A stretch of DNA of 64,000 nucleotides. It comes from Pseudomonas sp. REP124 (lineage in GTDB: Bacteria; Pseudomonadota; Gammaproteobacteria; Pseudomonadales; Pseudomonadaceae). The stretch is from positions 1-64,000 of the forward strand of contig NZ_JAIQWX010000012.1 in the NCBI RefSeq assembly GCF_020164475.1, given 5' to 3'. Below the pieces are notes generated by a model. The model saw only the letters and a program-made list of their open reading frames with translations. It was not told the DNA's origin and did no database searches. Numbering within the stretch: the first letter of the stretch is position 1; every line of letters starts with the position of its first letter. The position numbers and the translations under genes are program-made. Shown piece after piece: positions 54,220-61,621 of this stretch.

Positions 54220-55559
54220 GGATTGCCCCCCGTGAGGCCGAATTGCCGGGCATACAGGCGCGTGGCTTGCAGGCCTTCGGGGCTGGGATGCAGCGCTGGC
54301 GACAGTTTGTCGATCAGTTCGTCCAGAGTCAGGTTCTCGCCAGGCGGTTCGACCTCTATCGCCTGCACCGGCTGCGTACGCCGGAACTGTGCCCTGAACG
54401 GATTCGCACTCTGCGAATCTCCGGCAATCCAGTCCCGCAGCAGCTGTTTCTCATACCCGTTGAACACCCCGAACATCGCGGCCCCCGGGCCATCGACGAG
54501 CTGCCAGAAACGACTCAGTTCGGGGTCTTCATAACGCTTGATCCAGCCCCGTTCCTCCAGCGCCGCCAGAAACCCGCGAATCTGCCCCGGCGCGGCCAGC
54601 CATTCGTTGACCGTCTTGCCTTCCAGCCGGCAGTAATCGGAATGCATGTGCTGGCCGAACGCGCGCTTGCGTTCAAACATGTCGACCAGCTCCTGCTCCA
54701 GATCAAACGACTGGATCACCGACGTCGAACCCTTGCCCAGCTCGTTGAGCATGTAGCCTCGACGCAATCGGGCGAGAAACTCCTCGGGATCGTCAGCCCC
54801 GGCCAGAAACGCCGTAACCGCTTCCACCGCCTTGCGCGCATGCCCGGTGCTGGCGTTGTCGATGGTCACATGCAGGGTGAAGTAATACGGGTCGATCCCC
54901 AGCTCATTGAACTCGAAAGCGGTGATCAGCAGGTGCAGCGGCAGTTGTTCATAGCCAAGGTTGTAGCCGATGACCTCCGGCAGAAAATCATCCCCCAGAT
55001 GCCCCAGGGTCAGCTGCAATGCGCCCTGCAGGTAAAGCTCGTCATCCAGTTGATGGGAGGCCACGCAGTCATGGCTGGCCAGCAGATTGCGGTACAGCAC
55101 CACATGGTTCAGCGCAGGATCGCCGTCGCCCAGTTCTTCCAGATAGGTGCGGATCAGGCCGTGATAACGCCAATCCGTCGGGTGCTTGACTGCGCTGTAG
55201 AGCCAGGCGCCGTCCACCAGTTTGGCCGGCGCGACCCGCTGCAGGAAATACAATGCATGGGCCTTGTTGCCGAAGAAACGACGGGGCTCTCCGGCATGGC
55301 GGCCTTGCAGGTACAGGGCATATTCATCGGCCACCTTCCGTGCGTTTTCTTCCATCCACTCGGACCACTGCCCAATATCATCCGGAAGAGGACAGGGCAG
55401 CTCGCGCACGGCATCCAGTTGTATGTTCAGGAAGTCTTTGAGCATGTCAGTGTGAGCGCCGACGTCGCAATTGAGCGCCACGTGATAGATGGAAGGGACG
55501 TCACGGGAGCACGTGGGCGCCGCAGTCGAGTGTTCGTTGATCCTTTCTAACGCTGTCAT
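54216..55559 (-). CDS. Haem-oxygenase-like iron-containing redox enzyme
   Basis: A 447-residue protein of the iron-containing redox enzyme family (haem-oxygenase-like fold; relatives include UndA, SznF central domain and CADD). Likely metal ligands are Glu141/142 and His152 (EELGDGDPALNHVVLY), Glu216/219 (FEFNELG) and His230, Asp234, His240 in FTLHVTIDNASTGH. The last motif is H-x3-D-x5-H rather than the H-x3-D-x2-H of SznF. These enzymes use Fe and O2 to oxidise amines or fatty acids. The frame extends to 55673; ATG 55559 with GGAG eight bases upstream is used. First gene of a two-gene operon with the methyltransferase; no product is predicted. Confidence 0.88.
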   Translation of the reverse strand: MTALERINEHSTAAPTCSRDVPSIYHVALNCDVGAHTDMLKDFLNIQLDAVRELPCPLPDDIGQWSEWMEENARKVADEYALYLQGRHAGEPRRFFGNKAHALYFLQRVAPAKLVDGAWLYSAVKHPTDWRYHGLIRTYLEELGDGDPALNHVVLYRNLLASHDCVASHQLDDELYLQGALQLTLGHLGDDFLPEVIGYNLGYEQLPLHLLITAFEFNELGIDPYYFTLHVTIDNASTGHARKAVEAVTAFLAGADDPEEFLARLRRGYMLNELGKGSTSVIQSFDLEQELVDMFERKRAFGQHMHSDYCRLEGKTVNEWLAAPGQIRGFLAALEERGWIKRYEDPELSRFWQLVDGPGAAMFGVFNGYEKQLLRDWIAGDSQSANPFRAQFRRTQPVQAIEVEPPGENLTLDELIDKLSPALHPSPEGLQATRLYARQFGLTGGNP

Positions 55560-55815
55560 AGGGCTGCTCCGCTGACTTTTCCTGGTGGTTAACGTCAGAG
55601 AAGCGGCCTGGACCATAAATTCATTCGGTTTTACCAGTGGTCGCGCCTGCGCGAATTTCCCGCCCGGCGGCATCCAAATACTTTGATCTTTCTTTCGATC
55701 CCCGGGGTCACAAACTCATCGACAGCTAAAAATGCGTCGATTTTGGGGCATCAGGTTCGGCTCTCCTGCGCCATCTCCGTCACGTCCGTGAGCCGCTTAT
55801 AAGAGGAATCGTTAC

Positions 55816-56106
55816 ATGCATTCCCGTTATTCAGCCGCTCAGCTCCTGGCCTGCCGACGTTTCGCGATGGAGCAGAACAAAAAATTGTTTGAAGAAGCCA
55901 ATGCCCTCAATCGGTGTGCGTCAGAAATGCTCGAGCAACCGGACTTCGACAGTGAGAAGTTCCTTGAGTATCTGCAGCAACGTGGCAAGGCCGATGCCAT
56001 GTTTCGCCAGGCGCTGGACCACATTTCGCTGCTCAACGAGCAGTTTCCGCCACTGCCGGTTTCGTCCAGGGAGAGGGCGGTTGATGGTGAGCCTGCCAGC
56101 CCTTGA
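55816..56106 (+). CDS. Small helical protein of unknown function
   Basis: A 96-residue helical protein (MHSRYSAAQLLACRRFAMEQN, then EEANALNRCASEMLEQ), ending in a Pro-rich tail. AAGAGGA lies eight bases before ATG. No known motif or signal peptide. The gap in front (55560-55815) holds a CGGCTC...GAGCCG hairpin near 55751-55795 and TATAAG at about 55798-55803, which lies too close to the start codon for a standard -10. Function unknown. Confidence 0.6.
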   Translation: MHSRYSAAQLLACRRFAMEQNKKLFEEANALNRCASEMLEQPDFDSEKFLEYLQQRGKADAMFRQALDHISLLNEQFPPLPVSSRERAVDGEPASP

Positions 56107-56129
56107 GACGGATTTGCGCTGAATGAGCT

Positions 56130-56614
56130 TTATGGACCTTGTACGGGATCGCTGTCGGGGAAGGGCAGATCTTCGATGCGCTGGATTTGCACGTCATCGG
56201 GCGCCTTCCGGCAGATATCCGCCCGCTGACCCGGCGGATAGGCACCGACCACCAGAAAATCGTCGCTGGAGCCCAGGTTGCAATGACCGGTGCCCGCCGG
56301 CAGCAACAGCGCATCGCCTGCGCTGACATGAAGTTCGTAGCCGTCCGGCCCACCAATCATCAACCGCGCCTGACCCCTGGCAATGCCGAGTACTTCATGG
56401 CCTTCGGTGTGGTAATGGTGATAGTCGTAAATCCCGTCGCGCCATTGCGGTGGCCAGCCGTTGGCGGTGAACACTTGTTCGATGCTGGCTGCCGGGTCGT
56501 TGCCCTGCACGGGGAACACCTGCGGGTGATCAATACCGGCAGGCGCGGGTTGTTGGGGACCCAGTCATTGGGTTCGAGCAAAATGGCCTGTGTGTCGGCT
56601 CCCGGATTTTTCAT
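56130..56614 (-). pseudogene. Cupin-domain protein, frameshifted
   Basis: The 5' part starts at ATG 56614 ([20 protein letters not shown], ribosome site GGGAG) and reads in one frame to [11 protein letters not shown]. The rest ([18 protein letters not shown]..., [23 protein letters not shown]) continues in another frame, so one base seems missing at about 56521-56527. The joined protein would be about 161 residues with the cupin metal site in [10 protein letters not shown] and the final His in AGTGHC. Either a natural pseudogene or a sequencing error in a GGG run. A shorter frame from 56519 could still yield the C-terminal cupin part. Confidence 0.75.
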
Positions 56615-56631
56615 TGCAGATCTCCCGTGCC

Positions 56632-56740
56632 CCCTTCGTGGGAGCGAGCCTGCTCGCGATGAACGCACGGTCAACGCAGGCATTCAGACAGCCCGCATTA
56701 TCGTTGACGACCATCGCGAGCAGGCTCGCTCCCACAGGGG
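56632..56740. repeat. REPIN (inverted REP pair)
   Basis: Inverted pair with cores GGAGCGAGCCTGCTCGCGAT and complement between the hemerythrin gene and the cupin pseudogene. Confidence 0.88.
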
Positions 56741-56746
56741 GGGAAA

Positions 56747-57223
56747 TTAGGCAGCCATATGACTAGCCGCCCATTCCTTCTTGAAGCTGCTCTTCATCAT
56801 CTCCATCTGCTCCCCAAGCTCATCAAGCTTGGCCTTGCCGAGCAGCTTCTTCGCCTTGGGAAACATCTCCGTCTCTTCCTCTTCAATGTGGTGCTCCAAC
56901 AACTCCTTGACCACCTTCACCCGCCCGGCGAACTCAGGCGTCCCAGGGTCGGTTTCCTTGAGGTCCGGCAGCACCAGCGAATCCACCGTGCGGTGCTCTT
57001 CCTTGGCCTCGAAGTACATGACGTCCTCTTCCTTGGTCCCGGCTTGTTTGAAGGCGGGGTAGAGGATTTCCTCCTCTAGCTTGGTATGGATGGAAATCTC
57101 CATTTCAAGCTTCTCCAGCAGTTCAACGCGTTTTTTGGTCGCTCTCTCAGTCGATTCACTCAACTGGCCCAGGATGGTTTTGACTTTTTCGTGGTCGGCT
57201 TTCAGAAGGTCGATTGCGTTCAT
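56747..57223 (-). CDS. Hemerythrin HHE-domain protein
   Basis: A 158-residue four-helix HHE protein. Likely di-iron ligands are His11 (LKADHEKVK), His46 and Glu50 (ISIHTKLEEEI), the His in KEEHRTVD near residue 81 and HH plus Glu in LLEHHIEEEETEMFP near 110-118. Such proteins sense or store O2, NO or iron, often in stress responses. GAGGC lies eight bases before ATG. It is followed closely by REP DNA, and is one of several stress-type genes in this end of the window. Confidence 0.93.
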   Translation of the reverse strand: MNAIDLLKADHEKVKTILGQLSESTERATKKRVELLEKLEMEISIHTKLEEEILYPAFKQAGTKEEDVMYFEAKEEHRTVDSLVLPDLKETDPGTPEFAGRVKVVKELLEHHIEEEETEMFPKAKKLLGKAKLDELGEQMEMMKSSFKKEWAASHMAA

Positions 57224-57458
57224 TTTTGGCTGCCTCAGGCTTCACGGAATTTGCCCTGACCGTGGGTCAGGCGTTGAGGTGTCCCAAGAGCTGTCGCATT
57301 TCCTGTGCCAAATTCGCTGCTCGTTCCAGTCCCAAGAAAATCAGGCACTTGCACAAGCCCTGTACGAAATACAGGCGTGCAGTCTGCAAGACTGACCCTC
57401 GGGAGCCATTGCAGATAGCCAAGGCGCTCGGTCACATTAGATGATTTCAAAGTGGATC

Positions 57459-57687
57459 TGTGGGAGCCCGGACTTGCTCGTGAAGGGGAGAGCACATTCA
57501 ACATCAATGGTGGCTGGCCCGGCGCCTTCGCGAGCAAGCCCGCTCCCACAGTGGATTTGTGTCGTACGCAAGGTTTGCGATCAACACAGAACCCTGTGGG
57601 AGCCGGGCTTGCCCGCGAAGAGGCCGGCACATTCAACATTGATGTTGGCTGGCTTGACGCCTTCGCGGGCAAGCCTCGCTCCTACAG
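57459..57687. repeat. REP cluster (two REPINs)
   Basis: Inverted pairs at about 57459-57549 and 57596-57687. The gap 57224-57778 holds no gene I can support; the stretch 57236-57455 has short open frames only. Confidence 0.88.
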
Positions 57688-57778
57688 TTTGGATTGGATC
57701 AGCCGCGCTGATCGTCAGATCTTGTGAACCTATCCCGCTGTCTCTCTCTCCACTTAGAAATACCGGGAGGGCCAGAGC

Positions 57779-58072
57779 ATGCATGCCTTCAGAAATCTGC
57801 TGACACCGGCACAGGAGTTGCGGCTGCGAACTCTGGATGCCTGGCACCGCGCGCTGGATAACAAGCCGCTGCGCATGGACTGCCCCGACGCCTGGCACGA
57901 CGAGTTGGTGCGTCAGACTGATGAAATGGACCGTTTAGGCATCATCAGTTGGAGCGAATGGCGAGACCTGCGGATGGAAGCCGATCGGGCCTATCTGGAG
58001 GCGGTCGCCGGCGGGGATTATCACGGAGCATCGCCCGCCTGGCTGGCGAGGATCGAGCATGCGCATCGCTGA
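57779..58072 (+). CDS. Small hypothetical protein
   Basis: A 97-residue helical protein (MHAFRNLLTPAQELRLRTLD, then NKPLRMDCPDAWHDELVRQT and ending AWLARIEHAHR). Trp- and Asp-rich, no signal peptide, no motif known to me. GGGAGGG lies eight bases before the ATG, a strong ribosome site. Bounded by REP elements on both sides. Function unknown. Confidence 0.7.
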   Translation: MHAFRNLLTPAQELRLRTLDAWHRALDNKPLRMDCPDAWHDELVRQTDEMDRLGIISWSEWRDLRMEADRAYLEAVAGGDYHGASPAWLARIEHAHR

Positions 58073-58101
58073 TGTAATTCTTGGGACGCTCGGCCTAGGA
58101 A

Positions 58102-58195
58102 CCTGTGGGAGCGAGCCTGCTCGCGAAGAGGCCGGCACATTCAGCATCGATGTCGCCTGAACCGACGCCTTCGCGGACAAGCCCGCTCCCACAGG
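58102..58195. repeat. REPIN (inverted REP pair)
   Basis: Inverted REP pair (cores GGAGCGAGCCTGCTCGCGAA and a diverged CTTCGCGGACAAGCCCGCTC) between convergent small genes. Confidence 0.85.
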
Positions 58196-58210
58196 TGATT
58201 TGCAGGTTGG

Positions 58211-58534
58211 TTACGGCGAAGGCCGTGCGCGCAGGCGGCGGCCGATGATGTCCAGGACGTCGCAGCCGTCGCGCAGCGGGATGGCGCAGAGCAGGGCGAA
58301 GTCGCTGAGGATGAAGGAGTCGCACTCGATGGAGCCGCGCATGGCGAGGTTTTCCAGGACCTGGGTGACGGCTCGGATTCGGTAGTTGGCCGCCTCCATC
58401 AGGATGTCGAGCGGGACGTGGGTGTCGATGAAGAAGGTGGGCATGTCGGAGCAATTTCCGGTCATGGCCATCCAGCGGTTGACGGGCGGGGGCAGTGGTT
58501 TTTCGTAGGGTGGATCGGGATGCAGTTTTGTCAT
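58211..58534 (-). CDS. Small Pseudomonas protein, DUF3077/DUF6124-like
   Basis: A 107-residue protein that starts MTKLHPDPPYEKPLPPPVNR and has the middle-part layout (FFIDTHVPLDILMEAANYRI...VLENLAM) I associate with small Pseudomonas families DUF3077/DUF6124; that name is a recollection. No signal peptide. The frame continues up to 58675 through a highly structured leader, but ATG 58534 is the family-like start. It has no good ribosome site directly upstream, and the leader may expose or hide it. Function unknown. Confidence 0.7.
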   Translation of the reverse strand: MTKLHPDPPYEKPLPPPVNRWMAMTGNCSDMPTFFIDTHVPLDILMEAANYRIRAVTQVLENLAMRGSIECDSFILSDFALLCAIPLRDGCDVLDIIGRRLRARPSP

Positions 58535-58564
58535 GGTGGAAAACTCTTTTAGATACCTGTTTGA

Positions 58565-58664
58565 AGCAACCACCGGCCTTCCTACGGGCTTGGGTGGCAG
58601 CCGTGCACGGGAGTAGGAACTGAGGGCATCTAACTCAGCCACGTCGAAACGTGGTCCCGCACAC
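58565..58664 (-). ncRNA. Structured 5' leader with three-way junction
   Basis: Read on the minus strand, an outer 10-bp stem (58655-58664 with 58603-58612, G-U pairs allowed) encloses two hairpins end to end: CCACGT-UUCG-ACGTGG (58639-58654) and CTGAG...CTCAG (58620-58638). A second stem-loop CCACC...GGTGG with inner GCC/GGC follows (58570-58597). It ends about 30 bases before the start codon of the small gene at 58534. It looks like a cis-regulatory leader RNA or a small RNA; no Rfam family is claimed. Confidence 0.6.
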
Positions 58665-58853
58665 AGCCGCCGCAATCAAGCAACAGAACTGATGCACAGA
58701 TACCCGGGTTCCTACACCCAGCCACCGCTTTCACGGCGACGGGAAAAAGACTATCCCGCCCATCCAACGCCCACCAGTTCATGCAAATCGCCGCGTTTCG
58801 AAGGAAATCTCCGAGGACTTTGCCCAGAAAATTTCCCAGGACCTACAGCGCGT

Positions 58854-58927
58854 CCTACACCCCGGGTGTCAAACCCCCGGGGCGTGGGATTCTGCCCCAG
58901 TCAGGCGGGGCAAAACTAGGGTGTAGG
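58854..58927. other. Nested palindromic element
   Basis: CCTACACCC (58854-58862) pairs perfectly with GGGTGTAGG (58919-58927). Inside are CCCCGGGTG...ACCCCCGGGG-type pairs and the hairpin GCCCC/GGGGC (58894-58911). The 74-base total and the closing stem look like a tRNA at first sight, but no T-arm consensus is present. It is in the gap 58535-59130 which otherwise has the leader above, short frames without support and a REPIN at its end. Confidence 0.45.
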
Positions 58928-59013
58928 AAAAACAGAAATGCCCTACAGCGTGTGACGAAGATGCCTTCAGAGATTTCCCTGTGCGGCGATAGACAACCCA
59001 AAACACCCGCTTT

Positions 59014-59116
59014 CTGTAGGAGCGAGCTTGCTCGCGATGGTGGTCCAGACACCGCGGGGTGTCAGGCAGCCAGTGTCATCGTTGATGACCATCGCGAGCA
59101 GGCTCGCTCCTACAGA
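59014..59116. repeat. REPIN (inverted REP pair)
   Basis: Inverted pair (GGAGCGAGCTTGCTCGCGAT and CATCGCGAGCAGGCTCGCTC) just after the stop of the ClpP-like gene. Confidence 0.88.
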
Positions 59117-59130
59117 AAGCCAAAAACCCG

Positions 59131-59691
59131 TCAATCGATACCCGAGACTTTCCAGTGCTTGATATCGGCAGGAAAGGTCATCTGCCGCACTTCCTGCGCC
59201 AGCCCGTACGACAGCGACTCATGCGCCGCAATGACCTTTTCTTCAGCAGAAAGGCAGTGAAAGATATCGAGCTTCTGCACCGCATTGGCCGTCTCGACGT
59301 TGTAGATGTCCACGTACCGCGCCAAGTCGTTATCCAGCGTCGACAGATACTCGCGCAACCGCTGGTGATCCACGGTTTTCTGATTGAAATACCAATTCAT
59401 CGGGTGAATCAGAAACCGCGAATGCGGCGAGGTGATGCGCCGGCCCGCCGCCAGAAACATGATGATGCCCATCGACTCGATATTGCCCGCGTTCACCGCG
59501 CACAACGGCACGGGCAGCGATTTGAGAAAGCTGTACAGCGTAAAGCCGAAACTGGTGCTGCCGCCGCTGGTGGACAGGTTCAGCAACAGGGACGTCGCGC
59601 CTTGCTCAATGGCATCCAGGCAACAATCCCTGAACCGCTCGGTGGTGTTCTGATCGATCTGACAATGGAAATGAATGATGTGCTCGGACAT
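59131..59691 (-). CDS. ClpP-like serine peptidase
   Basis: A 186-residue protein of the ClpP/SDH peptidase fold. Ser73 in GNIESMGIIMFLAAG and His96 in SRFLIHPMNW fit the catalytic pair, and LLLNLSTSGGSTSFGFTLY resembles the ClpP N-terminal strand region. A clear counterpart for the triad Asp (near LDIFHCLSAEE) is not visible, so activity is uncertain. It is a paralogue, not housekeeping ClpP, because it lacks a neighbouring tig or clpX. GAGGAAG lies six bases before ATG. Divergent from the KGG stress gene. Confidence 0.85.
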   Translation of the reverse strand: MSEHIIHFHCQIDQNTTERFRDCCLDAIEQGATSLLLNLSTSGGSTSFGFTLYSFLKSLPVPLCAVNAGNIESMGIIMFLAAGRRITSPHSRFLIHPMNWYFNQKTVDHQRLREYLSTLDNDLARYVDIYNVETANAVQKLDIFHCLSAEEKVIAAHESLSYGLAQEVRQMTFPADIKHWKVSGID

Positions 59692-59881
59692 GAATTCTTC
59701 CTCTTACGACAACTTCGATTCCTTTATTCAAGCATTGACCGCATCGGCCAAAGATCAAGCGCAACGCGTCTGGAGCGGTGTTTCACCGGTGGTCGCATCG
59801 GCCAAATCAATTGGAACCAATAAGCCCGGTCCGCTCGTCGCTAGCCCGCTAATTTGTTCAAACTTTCAAAGGTTCTCTCTC

Positions 59882-59913
59882 TCGGAGTTATACGAACTCC
59901 ACGAGTTCGCAAT
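59882..59913 (+). promoter_or_regulatory. Overlapping alternative hairpins before the KGG gene
   Basis: GGAGTT-ATACG-AACTCC and CGAACTC-CAC-GAGTTCG share their AACTCC part, so only one can form at a time. They end about 25 bases before the ATG at 59936. TTATACGA inside may also be a -10 element. Either an attenuator/thermosensor-like switch or a chance palindrome; sequence alone cannot decide. Confidence 0.4.
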
Positions 59914-59935
59914 GACAACGATGAGGTGAATTGAA

Positions 59936-60190
59936 ATGGCTAACAAAGAAGATAACTCCGGCAATTTCGCCAACGATCCGCAAAAAGCGTCGGAAGCCGG
60001 CAAGAAAGGCGGGCAGGCGTCGGGCGGTAACAACCGTCAATCCGGTGATGACAAGCGTACTGGCGGCCAAGGCAGCGGGCAGGGCGGGCGCGGCAACTCA
60101 GGCGGCAACTTTTCTCAGGATCGGGAAAAGGCCTCCGAGGCCGGCAAAAAAGGTGGGCAGCACAGCGGTGGCGGCAATCGTAATTCCTGA
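59936..60190 (+). CDS. KGG-motif stress protein (Con-10/YciG type)
   Basis: An 84-residue, Gly/Asn/Gln-rich hydrophilic protein with two copies of the KGG motif (KASEAGKKGGQASGG near residue 17 and KASEAGKKGGQHSGG near 65) joined by a Gly/Ser linker. Such proteins are induced in stationary phase and by desiccation or osmotic stress in many bacteria. GAGGTG precedes the ATG. Likely RpoS-type control, but no promoter is assigned. Followed by a good stem-loop. Confidence 0.9.
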   Translation: MANKEDNSGNFANDPQKASEAGKKGGQASGGNNRQSGDDKRTGGQGSGQGGRGNSGGNFSQDREKASEAGKKGGQHSGGGNRNS

Positions 60191-60205
60191 TGCTGTCTGA
60201 TCGAA

Positions 60206-60231
60206 TCAAGTCCCGCCCCGGCGGGGCTTGA
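60206..60231. terminator. Hairpin between convergent KGG and histidine kinase genes
   Basis: TCAAGTCCCGCC paired with GGCGGGGCTTGA, 12 pairs with one G-T, symmetric, without a T-run. Its place between convergent stop codons (60190 and 60251) suggests a two-way terminator. Confidence 0.6.
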
Positions 60232-60250
60232 TCCTGCGTCCACAGCGGGT

Positions 60251-61378
60251 TTATGTGACCGGCAAGGTCACACGAAAAGTCGTCCCTTCCTCGAGCGTCG
60301 ACTTCACCTCGATGCTACCGCCGTGTCCGTTCACGATTTCTGCCGTAATGAACAGACCAAGACCCAGCCCGGCAGACTTCTTTTGATCGTCCTGCGAATA
60401 GGTTGAATACCGCGCCTGCGGATCGAAAAGAAAGGGCATTTCACGGTCTCCAATGGGTTCGCCGTAGCTTTTCACCGTGAAGCATACATTTCCGCCATCC
60501 ACTTCCAGCGACGCTTCAACGGGCTGTTGCCGGTCGCCATGCTGCACTGCATTGCTGATCAGGTTGGTGAACACTTGACCCATGCGCAATGGGTCGAACT
60601 GGCCTTTAACAGCGGCCTGGGCATTGAAGTGAATTTGCCGCTGCGGATAACCGGCACGGACTTCATCGATGGCAATCTGGCAAACCGGTGTGAGGTCTGT
60701 GTTCTGTCGAGTCAGGGGTAACTCGGAGCCGAGATTGAAGCGTGCCAGGTCAATCAGGTCGTCAACGATCTGGTTGGCCCGCCGCACGCTCACCCCTATC
60801 TGTGTCGTCAGATTCGCTTGGCGCTCGGGATCCGGTTTTTTGGGGCGTTGCAGCAAATCCGCCGACATCATGATCGCGCCCAATGGCGAGCGCAGATCGT
60901 GGCCCAGAACCGCCAGCACCCTTTTGCGCGTGGTTTCCACCGCGTTGCCATAGGCCGTGATCGATTCCCCAAGCGCCTGATCGATCGCTTCGTTGAAGCG
61001 CATCATGTCCTGCAATTGATGCGGCTCCCCGACGAAGGCTTTTGCCAGCCAGAGCCTGAGCACGCTTGAACGCAGCGCGCGGTATTCCGACACCACCTGA
61101 TCCAGCGAGTAGCCGTCGATCAACCGCAGGATCGCGTGGGTTTGCGCTGCGGTTTCGTGCGGATTGACAGGGGCATTGCCCTGGGATTTAGCCAATTGCT
61201 GCTGATCCGTCTGGGGCGTGTCCAGATCCAGGGCGATGGTACTCAGTATCTGCAGGGCGTGGTTTCTCAGACCCTTGTTGTCCATCGTGGGGTAGGGGGT
61301 GTTCACGGTACGGGCAAAGTTCTCCCACTCCTGCAATATCGGCTCGATGTTCGCCGTTATGAAATCTGACAGGCGCAC
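60251..61378 (-). CDS. Sensor histidine kinase with RsbRD-like N-terminal domain
   Basis: A 375-residue soluble kinase. Residues 1-145 resemble the RsbT co-antagonist/globin-like sensor domain RsbRD (HAILRLIDGYSLDQVVSEYRAL). HisKA follows, with phosphoacceptor His160 in LAVLGHDLRSPLG, then an HATPase with N-box FTNLISNAVQHG and G-box KKSAGLGLGLFITAEIV. No response regulator gene adjoins. The start is a GTG with AAGGAGG upstream. It probably feeds a stress response, fitting its stress-type neighbours; ligand unknown. Confidence 0.92.
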   Translation of the reverse strand: MRLSDFITANIEPILQEWENFARTVNTPYPTMDNKGLRNHALQILSTIALDLDTPQTDQQQLAKSQGNAPVNPHETAAQTHAILRLIDGYSLDQVVSEYRALRSSVLRLWLAKAFVGEPHQLQDMMRFNEAIDQALGESITAYGNAVETTRKRVLAVLGHDLRSPLGAIMMSADLLQRPKKPDPERQANLTTQIGVSVRRANQIVDDLIDLARFNLGSELPLTRQNTDLTPVCQIAIDEVRAGYPQRQIHFNAQAAVKGQFDPLRMGQVFTNLISNAVQHGDRQQPVEASLEVDGGNVCFTVKSYGEPIGDREMPFLFDPQARYSTYSQDDQKKSAGLGLGLFITAEIVNGHGGSIEVKSTLEEGTTFRVTLPVT

Positions 61379-61621
61379 GGCTTGCCTCCTTATGCCTTTG
61401 TTCTACAACAACATTAATCAAGCGTAGTCATTCGTGGAGTCAGCGTAGTACATCTTTGGACAGGCGCAGGGTCCTCTTGTCTGTATCGACAAATCGGACA
61501 TGACTTTCGTTCATCAACCTCTTTGAACTCCCGCAAGCTTCGCTCCGTCCTCTGCTATGAGGGGCTCAGAGCAATGGTGCCGCGCAGCCCGACGGCGATA
61601 CATCGCACAGCGAGGGACGAC

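Noticed and set aside
56130..56519. Intact short cupin gene from the internal start at 56519
   Set aside because: The N-terminal part [20 protein letters not shown] with its own ribosome site lies just upstream in another frame, so a frameshifted longer gene explains the data better.
57224..57455. Small genes in the gap downstream of the hemerythrin start
   Set aside because: Short frames only, no ribosome site, no recognisable protein text.
58854..58927. tRNA gene
   Set aside because: Closing stem and length fit, but no T-arm consensus on either strand and D/anticodon arms are off.
59675..59929. 84-codon plus-strand frame before the KGG gene
   Set aside because: Overlaps the 5' end and promoter side of the ClpP-like gene and the hairpin leader; no ribosome site or homology recalled.
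61520..61560. AlgU/RpoE-type promoter (GAACTC...TCC) before the YqjD-like gene
   Set aside because: The -10 part does not match TCTGA and the spacing only fits loosely.
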